This document shows positions 5,457 to 6,274 of a stretch of 6,274 bases of DNA, piece after piece (position 1 is the stretch's first letter; the number at the start of each line of letters is the position of its first letter). The DNA is from an uncultured Ruminococcus sp. (GTDB lineage: Bacteria; Bacillota; Clostridia; Oscillospirales; Acutalibacteraceae). The stretch spans positions 1 through 6,274 of the forward strand of contig CACYDB010000109.1 of NCBI GenBank assembly GCA_902773035.1. The letters run 5' to 3'. A model generated the notes under the pieces. It was not told where the DNA came from. It searched no databases and worked only from the letters and a program-made list of their open reading frames with translations. The translations under genes and the position numbers were made by a program.

Positions 5457-6274
5457 ATGACTATGCTTAAAAAATCAGTAAGCGTACTGCTCGCCTTGAT
5501 TATGGCGGCGGCGCTGTTTACGGGTTTATCCCCGATGGACGTATTTGCGGCGTCTTATAACCTCGCTGTCGGCGACAAGGTTGTTACAGACAACAACTAT
5601 ACCGACATATTCGGCGACGGCTCCGCTAAGTACGACCCCTCAACTCACACACTGACGCTGAACAATCCTAACAGGAATATCAAACGAGCCTACGGGCAGT
5701 CCTACGGCGTTATCCACCTCAACGACCCCAACGCGCACTACACGGTCAAGGGCACCTATCATATGACAGGAGCTCTCTCCGACGCGGGTCTTGAATGTGT
5801 AGGCTCGCTGACGCTCGACGGCAACTTCACCTTCTACGGCGCCGACTACGGCGTGGCGGCTAATGATGAGATCACGATCAAGAGCGGCTCCGTAAAGGCT
5901 ATCGCCACGAGCGTGTACACAGGCAGCAATCACTGTATCGGTATCTTATCGGGCTCGCCTACAGACCCGACTCAGAAAAGCGTGCTCAGAGTCAATCCCG
6001 GCGTTACAAGAATCGAAGCCAAAGGCGATAACTACGCCATCAACACGGACAGCTTTGACGCTCCCGGCTACAAGCCGAGCTATCCCGCAGGCGCGTACTT
6101 CCTCGACGACGATGAAGTTCTGAACTTCGTTGAGGAGGACTTGTCGGGCTTGGTCAAGAACATCGTTATCGAGCCCTCCAACGCGACTGACTACGACGTC
6201 TGGGTAGGCGCGAGACGCGTCACCAGCGCTAACAAGGACGATATCCTCGGCGACGGCGGTAAGGCGAAGTACGA
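5457..6274 (+). CDS. Secreted repeat protein, possibly carbohydrate-binding (3' end beyond window)
   Basis: An exported protein of unknown exact function; 272 codons are visible and no stop occurs before the window ends. A strong Shine-Dalgarno GGGAGG (5444-5449) lies 7 bases before ATG 5457, favouring it over the in-frame ATG at 5463. Residues 1-31 are a signal peptide: two Lys, a hydrophobic core and a probable cleavage after VFA (31) or AA (32). Residues 34-59 and 246-272 are copies of one module: both begin Y-[ND]-[LV]-x-VG, continue with VT, an Asn-rich bend and D-I-[FL]-GDG, and end with AKY. The period is about 212 residues. Between them, short strand-and-turn segments such as SLTLDGNFTFYG and ITIKSGSVKA resemble the beta-helix style seen in carbohydrate-binding (Cthe_2159-like) proteins of gut Clostridia; that assignment is an impression, not a domain hit. 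No anchor is visible because the C-terminus is missing. Divergent from the HD-GYP gene. Confidence 0.85.
   Translation, partial: MTMLKKSVSVLLALIMAAALFTGLSPMDVFAASYNLAVGDKVVTDNNYTDIFGDGSAKYDPSTHTLTLNNPNRNIKRAYGQSYGVIHLNDPNAHYTVKGTYHMTGALSDAGLECVGSLTLDGNFTFYGADYGVAANDEITIKSGSVKAIATSVYTGSNHCIGILSGSPTDPTQKSVLRVNPGVTRIEAKGDNYAINTDSFDAPGYKPSYPAGAYFLDDDEVLNFVEEDLSGLVKNIVIEPSNATDYDVWVGARRVTSANKDDILGDGGKAKY

Noticed and set aside
5640..5933. A 97-residue minus-strand reading frame inside the secreted protein gene
   Set aside because: It is antisense to a continuous frame with a signal peptide, a strong Shine-Dalgarno and repeated modules.

Overview
The window reads as chromosomal DNA of an anaerobic Gram-positive bacterium of the Clostridia, most likely a gut Ruminococcus/Oscillospiraceae relative. 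The reasons are strong purine-rich Shine-Dalgarno sites, AT-rich intergenic DNA around mid-GC genes, an 'ITHDIRTPMNA' type hybrid kinase, and an exported repeat protein of a style common in gut Firmicutes. The genus is inferred from style, not demonstrated.

Layout: (1) bases 1-1302, plus strand, the 3' part of a membrane hybrid histidine kinase (TM - HisKA - HATPase - receiver), cut by the left edge. (2) 1384-2727, plus strand, a membrane diguanylate cyclase (TM - Cache-like sensor - TM - HAMP-like linker - GGDEF) with its own predicted promoter, whose -35 box overlaps the kinase stop codon. (3) 2726-2993, a convergent intergenic region: a bidirectional terminator, a ~200 bp MITE-like element with long inverted repeats made of a heptamer, then a second bidirectional terminator. 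(4) 2994-5117, minus strand, a large membrane HD-GYP protein (multi-spanning N-terminal domain - TM - Cache-like sensor - TM - HAMP - HD-GYP). (5) 5118-5456, a divergent promoter region. (6) 5457 to the right edge, plus strand, the start of a secreted repeat protein with a signal peptide, cut by the window end.

The central theme is cyclic-di-GMP. A synthesis enzyme (GGDEF) and a degradation enzyme (HD-GYP) face each other, and their extracellular sensor regions look homologous to one another. A phosphorelay kinase lies immediately upstream, and a secreted, possibly carbohydrate-binding, repeat protein is transcribed divergently from the phosphodiesterase. I infer a local signalling module in which related ligands push c-di-GMP up or down, perhaps affecting surface or adhesion functions. 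The sequence shows the parts, not the wiring. No tRNA, rRNA, CRISPR array, transposase or c-di-GMP riboswitch was recognised.
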